Shown here: piece after piece, positions 1 through 7,667 of the stretch
Layout: each line of letters starts with the position of its first letter
Position numbering within the stretch: the stretch's first letter is position 1
From: Halobellus limi
Lineage (GTDB): Archaea > Halobacteriota > Halobacteria > Halobacteriales > Haloferacaceae
NCBI RefSeq assembly: GCF_004799685.1
Contig: NZ_CP031312.1
Location: 248,001-312,000, forward strand
Reading direction: 5' to 3'
Length of the DNA stretch: 64,000 bases
Made by a program: the position numbers and the translations under genes
The notes under the pieces: generated by a model
What the model saw: only the letters and a program-made list of their open reading frames with translations
Told to the model about the DNA's origin: nothing
The model's database searches: none

Positions 1-1
1 C

Positions 2-139
2 GTCGTGACGACGCCACACATCGCCGCGATGACGGGAGAGTGCCGCCGCGGCAACATCGATCAACTCGCCGAAAACGTGACTCGCCTGTCCGCCGGCGAC
101 TCGGTCCTCGATCGGTACGTCCCGGTCAGAGTGGAGTGA
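2..139 (+). CDS. D-2-hydroxyacid dehydrogenase family protein, C-terminal end (partial)
   Basis: The first 45 codons in the window are the C-terminal end of a gene that begins upstream. The frame reads TPHIAAMTGE followed by a helix rich in Asn, Leu and Glu. The TPHIA motif carries the conserved catalytic histidine of D-isomer-specific 2-hydroxyacid dehydrogenases, which reduce 2-oxoacids with NAD(P)H, and the tail after it fits the final helix of that family. The substrate cannot be told from this fragment. It may belong to the catabolic cluster that follows, but it is separated from the next gene by about 650 bases. Confidence 0.6.
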   Translation, partial: VVTTPHIAAMTGECRRGNIDQLAENVTRLSAGDSVLDRYVPVRVE

Positions 140-261
140 GCCTACGCGGTCGGATTCCGCTGTGATCCGATTTCCACCATCCGATATACTCGCAATTTCT
201 GACCGAATCCGTCGATCGACTGCTCTAACATAACGGTCGTTCCTGATGAACTGCGCCGCGG

Positions 262-279
262 CATAAATATAATAAAAGT
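262..279. promoter_or_regulatory. AT-rich promoter-like tract in the 140-788 intergenic region
   Basis: An AT-only run (CATAAATATAATAAAAG) stands out in otherwise GC-rich DNA. It could supply a TATA box in either direction. The nearest credible downstream gene is the IclR regulator at 789, 500 bases away, so a non-coding RNA or unrecognised short gene is possible. Apart from this tract, the sequence at 357-384 and a small hairpin at 504-520, nothing recognisable was found between 140 and 788. Confidence 0.35.
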
Positions 280-356
280 GCCAAATCCGAAATGACCGTG
301 ATTAGATCTTGGGGCGCTCGCCCGCGGTCTGGCTTGCGAGACGGGGTGACCCGGAT

Positions 357-384
357 AAAATAACACAAGTACGCCTGTGATTCT
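357..384. promoter_or_regulatory. Candidate regulator site, copy A (matches 35170-35197)
   Basis: This 28-bp stretch matches 35170-35197 at 23 positions, including the blocks AAAATAACA and AAGTACG. The second copy is a clear dyad (AAAATAAC, 12 nt, GTTATTTT); this copy has a weaker dyad. Both lie in long intergenic regions near an IclR-family gene and catabolic genes. A shared operator is inferred, not shown. Confidence 0.4.
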
Positions 385-503
385 GAGCCGCTGCGATTTC
401 GAGTTACCACGAACTCCGGCGACGCGCTCGACCAACGGCTAGTCTCGCGGGGCGGCTCGCTCCGCCACGACCGGTCCCGTCGACTCGCCCGGCATACTCC
501 TGT

Positions 504-520
504 ACCGCCTTTTCGGCGGT
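504..520 (+). other. Small hairpin ACCGCC-TTTTC-GGCGGT
   Basis: A perfect 6-bp stem with a 5-nt loop, followed by an AT-rich stretch (GATATTTT). It could be part of a terminator for an upstream transcript or simply chance in GC-rich DNA. Confidence 0.25.
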
Positions 521-788
521 CGCTCGATATTTTGACACCGTTCCCGACGGTCCCGCGGACGATAACGATCTATCATTTCACTCGGTCCGATATGCGCGCA
601 ACACACCGAGAGCAGATTCCCGGCTCTCTCTGGGTCTTTTATCGGTGTGAAGCCGTGTCGCCCCGCTCGGAGCGCGCGGCCGACGCGTCGAACCGACCGG
701 TGATCCGATGGGGCGATTCTCCGGTCGTACGCCGATCTCCGTCCGGAAAAACCGGAATGTTCAACTGTTCTCGTGGCCTCTCGTCGGT

Positions 789-1550
789 ATGCCCACTGAC
801 CGCACGCCGCTCACCACCGTCGCGCGGGCGTTCGAGATCCTGAGCCTGCTCTGGGAACTGGACGGCGCCGGCCCCTCCGAGGTCGCCGCGCGGTTGGACC
901 TCCCGGACAGCACCGTGTACGACTACCTCCGCTCGCTGAACGACACGCCGTACGTCTCCCGCGACGACGGGGAGTACCACCTCAGTTCGTACTTCATCAC
1001 CATCGGCGGGAAGATGAAGTACCGCAACCGCCTCTACCAGGTCGCGAAGCCGGAGATGAAACGGGTCGTCTCCGAGACCGACGAACTCGTCGGACTGACG
1101 ATCGAGAGCGAGGGACGTGCCCTGGTGTATCACCAGGAGGAGGGTCGGCAGGCTCTGAACCTGGGCACGTACTCCGGGGCGACCACCCCGCTTCACACCG
1201 TGGCCACCGGGAAAGCCATCCTCGCGTACCTCCCCGACGCGCGGATCGACGAGATCATCGAGCAGCGGGGACTCGAGAAGCGGACCGACCAGACGATCAC
1301 CGACCCCGAGGTTCTGAAGGCGGAACTCGAACAGATCCGCGAGGACGGGTACGCCATCGACTGGGACGAGCAGGTCATCGGAATGGGGATGGCGGCGGTC
1401 CCGATCATCATCGACGAGGAGATCCTCGGGTCGTTCGGGATCGTCGTCCCGACCGGTCGGATCCGGGACTCGACCTACCAGGAGGAGATCGTCCAGAAGC
1501 TCCAGGAGATGACGAACAAGGTCACGATCAACTACCAGTACGGAAACTGA
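789..1550 (+). CDS. IclR family transcriptional regulator
   Basis: A 253-residue protein with an N-terminal winged helix-turn-helix (about residues 8-65: TVARAFEILSLLWEL, then SEVAARLDLPDSTVYDYLRSL) and a C-terminal IclR effector domain (about 80-250, with HTVATGKAILAYLP and GYAIDWDEQVIGMGMAAVP). IclR proteins are usually local regulators of catabolic operons that bind an aromatic or small-acid ligand. The ATG at 789 starts directly before the helix-turn-helix; an in-frame start at 708 would add 27 non-conserved residues. It lies upstream of the demethylase and transport genes and probably controls some of them. A second IclR gene is at 37135. Confidence 0.9.
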   Translation: MPTDRTPLTTVARAFEILSLLWELDGAGPSEVAARLDLPDSTVYDYLRSLNDTPYVSRDDGEYHLSSYFITIGGKMKYRNRLYQVAKPEMKRVVSETDELVGLTIESEGRALVYHQEEGRQALNLGTYSGATTPLHTVATGKAILAYLPDARIDEIIEQRGLEKRTDQTITDPEVLKAELEQIREDGYAIDWDEQVIGMGMAAVPIIIDEEILGSFGIVVPTGRIRDSTYQEEIVQKLQEMTNKVTINYQYGN

Positions 1551-1557
1551 CGCCCTC

Positions 1558-1614
1558 TCATACTGATTACTCTCGTCTCTTCCCGCCGAGCGCCGGCAAC
1601 GGTGGTGGCGCTCG
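1558..1614. repeat. Palindromic repeat element, copy A (right arm decayed)
   Basis: Starts 7 bases after the IclR stop codon. The left arm runs 1558-1594 and contains CCGCCGAGCGCC; the facing arm GGCGCTCG begins at 1607 but then diverges. Closely related, more complete copies are at 25081-25165 and 41159-41245. No protein is encoded. It looks like a small non-autonomous or REP-like element. Confidence 0.6.
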
Positions 1615-1768
1615 CCCGTCTTCGCGGCGTCGGATCCGAGTCCGGGCGACCGTCGCCGTCACGCGGGTCCGCGACGACGGTCGTTGGGGTGCCTGATTCT
1701 GGTTCCCGGACTCGGGTGGGTTCCCGGCTGCTGTTTCCACGGTCGCTCGGTGTGCCCGGTGTCTTTCG

Positions 1769-2164
1769 TCAGTCGTCGCCGAGGGCCGTTCTCACCGCTT
1801 CGGGCAGTTCCTGCGGCTCGTTGTCCGCCTTCGAGACGCAGACGTGCCGTTCGTCGCCGGTGAAGAGCGCGTTGCCGTCGGCGTCGCGCCCCGTCAACTC
1901 CATTCCGAGGCTCTTGGTACCGAGGTCCGGTTCCACGCTCACCGTGACCACGTCGCCGACGGTCACGGGACGGTCGAAGTCGGTGTCCATCGACACGATC
2001 GGCAGGTGGACGCCGTACTCCTCGGGGATGTCCCAGTAGGCCACGCCGCGGTCGTCCATGAGCTCCTCGCCGGCGCGGTGCATCGCGTCGACGAGGTTCG
2101 GATAGTAGGCGATACCGTGGGGATCGGCGTCTCCCCAGGCGCACTTCCATTCGTACTCGAACAT
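1769..2164 (-). CDS. Acyl-CoA thioesterase, 4-hydroxybenzoyl-CoA thioesterase-like hotdog fold
   Basis: A 131-residue single hotdog-domain protein. The N-terminus FEYEWKCAWGDADPHGIAYY carries the Asp-containing WGDADPxGIAYY signature of the 4-hydroxybenzoyl-CoA thioesterase family, and residues about 50-110 fit the following beta sheet. It would hydrolyse an acyl- or aroyl-CoA thioester in the cytoplasm. A TATA-like box (AAATATTTATACG on the minus strand, about 2186-2198) places transcription start close to the ATG at 2164, so the mRNA is probably leaderless. It is divergent from the demethylase gene at 2288. A CoA ligase at 11692 could make its substrate, which is inference. Confidence 0.8.
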   Translation of the reverse strand: MFEYEWKCAWGDADPHGIAYYPNLVDAMHRAGEELMDDRGVAYWDIPEEYGVHLPIVSMDTDFDRPVTVGDVVTVSVEPDLGTKSLGMELTGRDADGNALFTGDERHVCVSKADNEPQELPEAVRTALGDD

Positions 2165-2287
2165 CACTTCGGCATCTCATTACCCGTATAAATATTTTAC
2201 TTAGCCCGTCTCGAACCAGTCGATTCGAACGACACGTCGGACGCGACACAACAGTTATCAGCGAGGGAGCGCGTCTCACGTTCAGAG

Positions 2288-3634
2288 ATGAGCGAATCAA
2301 CTCTCGCTGACGTCCTCCGGTCTAGCGGCTCGGCCGTGGACCTGCTCCGGAGTCGCGGGGGCGGTTGGGCCGGCTTTCCGAACGTCCCTGACGAGCACAC
2401 CCACTGGATCGAGGAGCAGCGGGCCTGGGCCGAGACGTGCTCCCTCGCGGACCAGTCCCACCACATGGTCGACTACTGGGTCGAGGGTCCCGACGCGATC
2501 GACCTGTTCGCCGACCTCGGGGTCAACGCTTTCGACGGCTTCGAGCCCGGGACGGCCAAACAGTTCGTCGTCGCGAACCCCGACGGCTACTTCATCGGCG
2601 ACGGCATCCTGCTTTATCTCGACCGCGAGCGGTTGGCGCTCGTCGGCCCGCCGCAGACGTCCAACTGGGTCCAGTACCACGTCGAGACCGGCGACTACGA
2701 CGTTCGGACCGAGCGCGACGAGACGTCGGGCGTCCGTGACGGGCCGCCCGCGAACTACCGGTATCAGTTACAGGGTCCGAACGCCGTCGACCTGATGGCG
2801 GAAGTGACCGACCACCCCCTCCCGGACCTCGACTTCTTCCACTTCGACGACGTCAGCATCGACGGCCGCGAGGTGACGCTCCTGCGTCACGGGATGGCCG
2901 GCGAGGCCGGCTTCGAGTTCTGGGGCCCCTGGGAGGACTCGGAGGCGATACGCTCGACGATCCTCGAGGCAGGCGAAGAGCGGGGTATCCGACGCCTGGG
3001 CGCGAGGAGCTACGGGAGTTCCGCCGTCGTCTCCGGGTGGGTCGGGATGCCGCTGCCCGCCGTCTACGACAGCGACGCGATGGCCGGCTACCGCGAGTGG
3101 CTCAGCGCACGCAGCCTCGAAGCGCACTACTCGATCGCCGGGAGCCTCGACGCCGACGACGTCACAGACTACTACGTGACGCCGATCGAACTGGGCTACG
3201 AACGCCTGATCGATTTCGATCACGACTTCGTCGGGCGGGAGGCGCTGGCGGCCGAGGCCGAAGCGCCCTCCCGAACGCTCGTCACGTTGGAGTGGGCCGA
3301 CGAGGACGTCGTCGACGTCTTCGCGTCGCTCTTCGAGGACGAACCCGCGAAGTTCCTCGACCTGCCGGTCCCGTGGCGCTCGACGTCGCACCACGACGCA
3401 GTCCGCGACGGCGACGACCCCGTCGGCACGTCGATGTGGGCGGCCTACACCTACAACGAGCGGACGGTGATCTCGCTCGCGGTCGTCGACCGCGCGGTCG
3501 CCGATCCGGGCACCGAACTCACGCTCGTCTGGGGCGAACCCGACGGCCGTCGGAACCCCGCCGTCGAACGCCACTCACGCACGGAGATTTCGACCACCGT
3601 CGCACCCGTGCCCTACACCACGGACAACCGTTAA
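2288..3634 (+). CDS. GcvT-fold aminomethyltransferase family protein resembling LigM-type O-demethylase
   Basis: A 448-residue protein of the GcvT/YgfZ superfamily, which binds tetrahydrofolate and takes up a methyl or methylene unit. YQLQGPNAVDLMAEV is the GcvT-type core, and the stretch VTLLRHGMAGEAGFEFWGPW is like the LigM/vanillate O-demethylase branch rather than the glycine-cleavage T protein. The C-terminal barrel ends near residue 440. No other glycine cleavage genes are nearby. A MetF-like reductase follows 300 bases downstream, matching the ligM-metF pairing known in lignin-degrading bacteria, where demethylation yields 5-methyl-tetrahydrofolate. The exact methyl donor is unknown; dimethylglycine- or sulfonio-type demethylases are alternatives. 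The stop codon lies within a degenerate 21-bp repeat array. Confidence 0.75.
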   Translation: MSESTLADVLRSSGSAVDLLRSRGGGWAGFPNVPDEHTHWIEEQRAWAETCSLADQSHHMVDYWVEGPDAIDLFADLGVNAFDGFEPGTAKQFVVANPDGYFIGDGILLYLDRERLALVGPPQTSNWVQYHVETGDYDVRTERDETSGVRDGPPANYRYQLQGPNAVDLMAEVTDHPLPDLDFFHFDDVSIDGREVTLLRHGMAGEAGFEFWGPWEDSEAIRSTILEAGEERGIRRLGARSYGSSAVVSGWVGMPLPAVYDSDAMAGYREWLSARSLEAHYSIAGSLDADDVTDYYVTPIELGYERLIDFDHDFVGREALAAEAEAPSRTLVTLEWADEDVVDVFASLFEDEPAKFLDLPVPWRSTSHHDAVRDGDDPVGTSMWAAYTYNERTVISLAVVDRAVADPGTELTLVWGEPDGRRNPAVERHSRTEISTTVAPVPYTTDNR

Positions 3635-3736
3635 CACACCCTGAATACCGGTTAACACGTCCTAGACACCAGTTGACACACCATGGATACCAGTCGACAT
3701 ACGACGAGCAGCAGTCGATATCACGGCAGACAACCG
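3611..3736 (+). repeat. Degenerate 21-bp tandem repeat spanning the demethylase stop codon
   Basis: Six successive 21-nt units start at 3611, 3632, 3653, 3674, 3695 and 3716. Units 2-4 (for example TAACACACCCTGAATACC) agree at 15-17 of 21 positions; outer units are weaker. The first unit encodes the last seven residues of the demethylase, and the second unit begins with its TAA stop. In another frame the array reads as seven-residue repeats (LTHPEYR, LTRPRHQ, LTHHGYQ). It may be slipped 3' coding DNA. Confidence 0.6.
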
Positions 3737-3847
3737 CTGATGCCGTCGAACGGCCGGCCCCGACGAGCTTCGTTCAGGGTGCGCCTCGTCCTCGGACCCC
3801 GAAGCGCAAGACAACTTTTATCACCCACTCGCCAGTTATTAGAACCA

Positions 3848-3946
3848 ATGAGCGGATTCACAGCGGACGGTCCGTCCGGCGGAACCACCACTATCGATCG
3901 CACCGGGACGACGAACGGGGCCTCTAGCCCGGAGGTCCGTCGATGA
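3848..3946 (+). CDS. Candidate 32-residue upstream ORF overlapping the metF-like start
   Basis: An ATG at 3848 lies about 27-30 nt after a TATA-like box (CTTTTATCA, 3813-3821), the spacing of a leaderless archaeal transcript. The frame runs 32 codons (rich in Gly, Thr, Ser) and its TGA overlaps the next ATG as ATGA at 3943-3946. The Shine-Dalgarno GGAGGT for the next gene (3931-3936) lies inside it. Translation of this ORF would couple to the reductase. No family is recognised. Confidence 0.4.
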   Translation: MSGFTADGPSGGTTTIDRTGTTNGASSPEVRR

Positions 3947-4800
3947 CGACCAGTCAGCGCTCCTCGGCGGCGGCCGGCACGGCGGCCGCGCTCCTCGAAT
4001 CGCCGCGGTTCGAGCTGATGCCGTTCGACAGCTTCGACGACGAGATCGAGCACCTCCCGGACGGGGCGACGATCACGATCACCGCCTCGCCGCAGCTGGA
4101 ACTCGGGGCGACGATCGACGCCGCAGAGCGCGCCGCAGAGCGGGGATACGAGGTCGTGCCCCACGTGTCGGCGCGGTACGTCCGCGATTCGGAGCACCTC
4201 GCGGAGATCTGCGAGCGGCTGAAGGCCGCCGGCATCGAGGACCTTTTCGTGCCGGGAGGCGACCGCGAGGAGCCGATCGGCGAGTTCGCGTCCGCCTACG
4301 ACATGCTCGTCGCACTCGACGACCTCGAGTACGAGTTCGAGGAGATCGGGATCACGGGCTACCCCGAGGGACACGAGTTCATCGACGACGAGACGCTCGC
4401 GGAGGCGATGAAAGAGAAGGCCCCCTACGCGACGTACATCGCCACGCAACTGTGCTACGATCCCGACACCATCCTCGAGTGGATCGAGACGGTCCGCGAC
4501 CGGGGCGTCGACCTCCCCATCGAAGTCGGCATCCCGGGCGTGATGAAGTACGAGAAGCTCCTGAGTATCTCCCAGAAGGTCGGCGTCGGCGACTCGGTCC
4601 GGTTCCTGAAGAAGACGACCGGACTCGTTGGGTTCGTCAAGCAGTTCATCGGCTCGAGGGGTCGGTACCGCCCCGACGAGCTGGTCGACGGACTGGCACC
4701 GTACGCCGACGATCCGACCTGCAACATCCGCGGCCTCCACGTCTACACGTTCAATCAGGTCCCCGACACCGAGGAGTGGCGGACGGGGCGGCTACAGTAG
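3943..4800 (+). CDS. Methylenetetrahydrofolate reductase-like protein (MetF family)
   Basis: A 285-residue TIM-barrel protein of the MetF family, which interconverts 5-methyl- and 5,10-methylene-tetrahydrofolate with a flavin. Supporting segments are TITASPQLELGATIDAAERAAERGYEVVPH near the N-terminus, DLFVPGGDREEPIGEF around residue 100, IGITGYPEGHEF around 130 and YIATQLCYDPDTI around 170. The start is fixed by GGAGGT six bases before the ATG at 3943. It follows a LigM-like demethylase; together they would return methyl groups to the one-carbon pool. The MetF assignment is good; the partner role is inferred from position. Confidence 0.8.
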   Translation: MTTSQRSSAAAGTAAALLESPRFELMPFDSFDDEIEHLPDGATITITASPQLELGATIDAAERAAERGYEVVPHVSARYVRDSEHLAEICERLKAAGIEDLFVPGGDREEPIGEFASAYDMLVALDDLEYEFEEIGITGYPEGHEFIDDETLAEAMKEKAPYATYIATQLCYDPDTILEWIETVRDRGVDLPIEVGIPGVMKYEKLLSISQKVGVGDSVRFLKKTTGLVGFVKQFIGSRGRYRPDELVDGLAPYADDPTCNIRGLHVYTFNQVPDTEEWRTGRLQ

Positions 4801-5006
4801 CCTCCGTCGGATCCGTTTCGGGGGTCCGCTCCTCCGGATGGCACCTCGCGTTCCGTGAAGCCCGGATCCACCGGCCTGACGCTGGCACCGACCCGCTGGA
4901 TGCGGTCCGTGGGCCGGGGCGACGTCTCCGGCCCGGATCGACAGCGGTCACCGAGTAGACAAAAGGGTTATACTGGTCGGGGAAGACGTCACGGTAAGGA
5001 ACCAGA

Positions 5007-5087
5007 ATGAGTGAGAACATCTCACACCTTCCGAACGGGTCGGGTTCGGATCGGAAGCCAGACGCCCGTCGGACGGGAGGGAGGTAA
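5007..5087 (+). CDS. Candidate 26-residue upstream ORF before livG
   Basis: An ATG at 5007 lies about 35-40 nt downstream of a TATA-like box (GGTTATACTG, about 4965-4974). The ORF encodes a polar, basic 26-residue peptide whose TAA ends one base before the livG ATG. It contains the GGAGGT Shine-Dalgarno used by livG. It may be a leader ORF that couples translation to the ABC operon. It has no recognised family. Confidence 0.35.
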   Translation: MSENISHLPNGSGSDRKPDARRTGGR

Positions 5088-5088
5088 T

Positions 5089-5811
5089 ATGCTGTCGGTC
5101 GAGGGACTCACGAAGAAGTTCGACTCGGTCGTCGCCGTCGACGACGTAGATATGGAGCTCCGCTCCGGCGAGATCCACGGGCTCATCGGGCCGAACGGCG
5201 CGGGGAAGACGACGACGGTCAACCTCATCACGGGCGAGTTGACCCCGACGAGCGGAACGATCGAGTTCGACGGGACCGACCTCGTCGGCCGCTCGCCCTC
5301 CGCGATCGCCCGACAGGGGATCGGCCGGTCGTTTCAGGTCGTCCAGTACTTCCCCGAAATGACCGTCAGGGAGCATCTGCGTCTCGCCGTCCGCGACTCG
5401 ACGGAGACCGTCAGGAGCGTCTTCAACCGAGAGGAGGACTACGAGCCACAGATTCGGGCGGTCGCCGAGCGAGTCCACCTCGAAGACGACCTCGACACGG
5501 TCGCGAAGAACCTCGCGCACGGAAAAAAGCGCTTCCTGGACATCGCGATGGTCCTCGGGATGGACTCTCGGGTCATCCTCTTCGACGAACCCGCCGCCGG
5601 GCTCAACCAGTCCGAGACCGACGAGGTCAAAGAGATACTGGAGAGCCTCCGCGGCGAGTACACGGTCCTGATCGTCGAGCACGACGTCGACCTCGTGCGC
5701 TCGATCTCCGACCGGATCACCGTCCTGCACAACGGAGCGGTTCTCACCACTGACACGCCAGAAAACGTCGTCGAGAACCCGCAGGTCAAGGAGGTGTATC
5801 TCGGTGAGTGA
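5089..5811 (+). CDS. livG: ABC transporter ATP-binding protein, LivG-like
   Basis: A 240-residue ATPase of the branched-chain amino acid type (HAAT) family. The Walker A motif is GPNGAGKTT (about residues 36-44), the Q-loop lies in GRSFQVVQYFPEMTV, and Walker B is VILFDEPAAGL. The signature motif is degenerate (LAHGKKRFLDIA instead of LSGGQ), as often seen in LivG. GGAGGT precedes the ATG at 5089. It overlaps livF by 8 bases, and permeases and a binding protein follow. In haloarchaea such systems may carry amino acids, amides or aromatic acids; the catabolic neighbours favour an aromatic or related organic acid. Confidence 0.88.
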   Translation: MLSVEGLTKKFDSVVAVDDVDMELRSGEIHGLIGPNGAGKTTTVNLITGELTPTSGTIEFDGTDLVGRSPSAIARQGIGRSFQVVQYFPEMTVREHLRLAVRDSTETVRSVFNREEDYEPQIRAVAERVHLEDDLDTVAKNLAHGKKRFLDIAMVLGMDSRVILFDEPAAGLNQSETDEVKEILESLRGEYTVLIVEHDVDLVRSISDRITVLHNGAVLTTDTPENVVENPQVKEVYLGE

Positions 5812-6514
5812 ACTGCTCTCCGTCGAGGACCTCAACGCGTTCTACGGCGACAGCCAGGTCCTCTTCGACGTCTCGATCGGACTCGGGACGAACGACGTCG
5901 TCGGCATCTTCGGCCGGAACGGCATGGGCAAGACGACGCTCTTGAACAGCCTCGTGAACCGGATCGACCGGAAGACCGGCACCGTCACGTACCGCGGGCA
6001 GGACGTCTCCGCGTGGTCTCCCCACGAGATCATCCGAGAGGGCATCGCGTACGTGCCCGAAGAGCGTGAGATCTACCCCGCGCTCTCGGTTCGCGAGAAC
6101 CTCGAACTGGCGATGACGTCGGACATCGACGACGACACCCGTGAGGAACGGATTCAGAACGTCTTCACGCAGTTCGAACGGCTCGGCGAACGACGGAACC
6201 AGCGCGGCGGGACGTTGAGCGGCGGCGAACAGCAGATGCTCGCGATCGGACGCGCGCTGGTCACCGATCCGGACCTGCTCCTCCTCGACGAGCCGACGGA
6301 GGGGCTGGCACCGACGATCATCGACGACGTCGTCGAGATCCTCGAGTCGCTGGTGACGGGCGACCGGGCGGTGCTGATCGTCGAACAGAACATCAATCGG
6401 ATGCTCCCGCTCATCGACCGCGGCTATATGATCCAGACCGGCCGGATCGTCGAGGAGGGCGATTCCGAGCACCTCAGCGACGAGGAGATCCACGACAAGT
6501 ACCTGACGGTGTAA
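5804..6514 (+). CDS. livF: ABC transporter ATP-binding protein, LivF-like
   Basis: A 236-residue ATPase starting at a GTG (5804) that overlaps the end of livG and is preceded by AGGAGGTG inside livG. Walker A is GRNGMGKTT, the signature is intact (LSGGEQQMLAIGRAL), Walker B is LLLLDEPTEGLAP, and the switch histidine position is occupied by Gln in IVEQNI, as is usual for LivF. It forms the second nucleotide-binding domain with LivG and drives the LivHM permease in the cytoplasmic membrane. Confidence 0.9.
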   Translation: MSELLSVEDLNAFYGDSQVLFDVSIGLGTNDVVGIFGRNGMGKTTLLNSLVNRIDRKTGTVTYRGQDVSAWSPHEIIREGIAYVPEEREIYPALSVRENLELAMTSDIDDDTREERIQNVFTQFERLGERRNQRGGTLSGGEQQMLAIGRALVTDPDLLLLDEPTEGLAPTIIDDVVEILESLVTGDRAVLIVEQNINRMLPLIDRGYMIQTGRIVEEGDSEHLSDEEIHDKYLTV

Positions 6515-6705
6515 CGGTCTCCGCCCGCACTCACGGCGTCTCCCAACCGGGCCGAAGGATTCTCACGCGACCGGAAGGACCGCGTTCGGCGGTACACCTT
6601 CCCGATCTGAAAACCGGCCCATTTCGGCGCTGCGTGGCCGCGTACCGTCGTTCGGCTTACAAAAATTATATTATGATGTGGATTATCCCGTATAGTGTGT
6701 TATCG

Positions 6706-6774
6706 ATGACGAACAATACCTCGCACAGTAGTCGAGTGCCCAACTACTACCGCCCGGACGCCCATCTCGTGTAA
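6706..6774 (+). CDS. Candidate 22-residue upstream ORF before livH
   Basis: A TATA-like tract (AAAAATTATATTATG, 6661-6675) is followed about 30 nt later by this ATG, and the ORF stops five bases before the livH ATG. The peptide is polar and unrecognised. livH itself has no clear Shine-Dalgarno, so reinitiation after this ORF could serve it. The 266-base gap between livF and livH holds only this ORF and the promoter. Confidence 0.35.
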   Translation: MTNNTSHSSRVPNYYRPDAHLV

Positions 6775-6779
6775 CGGCT

Positions 6780-7667
6780 ATGTTAGAAATTCCTCTCATA
6801 ACCACTGAGAACTTCATTACCTACGCACTGAACGGCCTGAGTCGGGGGATGATCATCTTTCTGGTGGCCAGCGGACTCTCGCTGATCTTCGGATTGATCG
6901 GCCTCATCAACTTCGCTCACGGGGCGATGTTAGCGCTGGGTGGATACGGCACGTACGTCGTGATCCAGGCGACGGGGAACTTCTGGCTCGGACTCGTGGT
7001 CTCCGTCCTGCTCGTCTCGCTTCTGGGGCTCGCCCTGGAACGGAAGGTCCTCTACTGGATCTACGACGAGCCGCTGCTCGGGTTCCTCTCGACGTTCGGC
7101 ATCGGGCTGGTCATCGAAGAGGCGCTCGCCGTGTACTTCGGGAGCCGGTCGTACACGGTTCAATCGCCGCTTTCTCAGTCGGTAGAGGTGCTCGGCGTGA
7201 GCTATCCGTCCTATCGCCTGTTCGTGATTCTCGTCGGGGCCGCCGTCGCCCTCGGGGTCGGCCTGGTCCTCGTGAAAACGCGTCTGGGGCTGGAGATCCA
7301 CGCGACGGCGAACATGCAATCGACGGCCGAGATCCTCGGCGTCGACACCGCGCGGATCTACACGATCACGTTCGTCCTCGGGACCGCGCTCGCGGCGCTC
7401 GCCGGCGCCCTCACCGCACCGATCACGTCGATGTACCCCACGATCGGCCTCGACTACATCACGATGGCGTTTCTCGTCATCATCGTCGGCGGGATGGGGA
7501 GTTTCAAGGGGTCGTTCGTCGTCAGTATGATCGTCGGACAGGTCATCGCCTTCGGCTGGCTGGTGCTCTCGCCGACGTACGTCCGTATCCTCGTCTTCGC
7601 GGCGGCGATGGTGTTCATCCTGTACAAGCCGCGTGGCTTCTTCGGTAAAGCGGAGGTGCACGAATGA
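6780..7667 (+). CDS. livH: ABC transporter permease, LivH-like
   Basis: A 295-residue membrane protein with about eight transmembrane segments. The segment GLIGLINFAHGAMLALGGYGTYV is the LivH signature, and GLALERKVLY and FLVIIVGGMGSFKGSFV are conserved loops of the family. It forms half of the translocation path for the Liv-type importer. It overlaps livM by four bases (ATGA), so the two are translationally coupled. Its own promoter at about 6665 separates it from the ATPase pair. Confidence 0.9.
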   Translation: MLEIPLITTENFITYALNGLSRGMIIFLVASGLSLIFGLIGLINFAHGAMLALGGYGTYVVIQATGNFWLGLVVSVLLVSLLGLALERKVLYWIYDEPLLGFLSTFGIGLVIEEALAVYFGSRSYTVQSPLSQSVEVLGVSYPSYRLFVILVGAAVALGVGLVLVKTRLGLEIHATANMQSTAEILGVDTARIYTITFVLGTALAALAGALTAPITSMYPTIGLDYITMAFLVIIVGGMGSFKGSFVVSMIVGQVIAFGWLVLSPTYVRILVFAAAMVFILYKPRGFFGKAEVHE

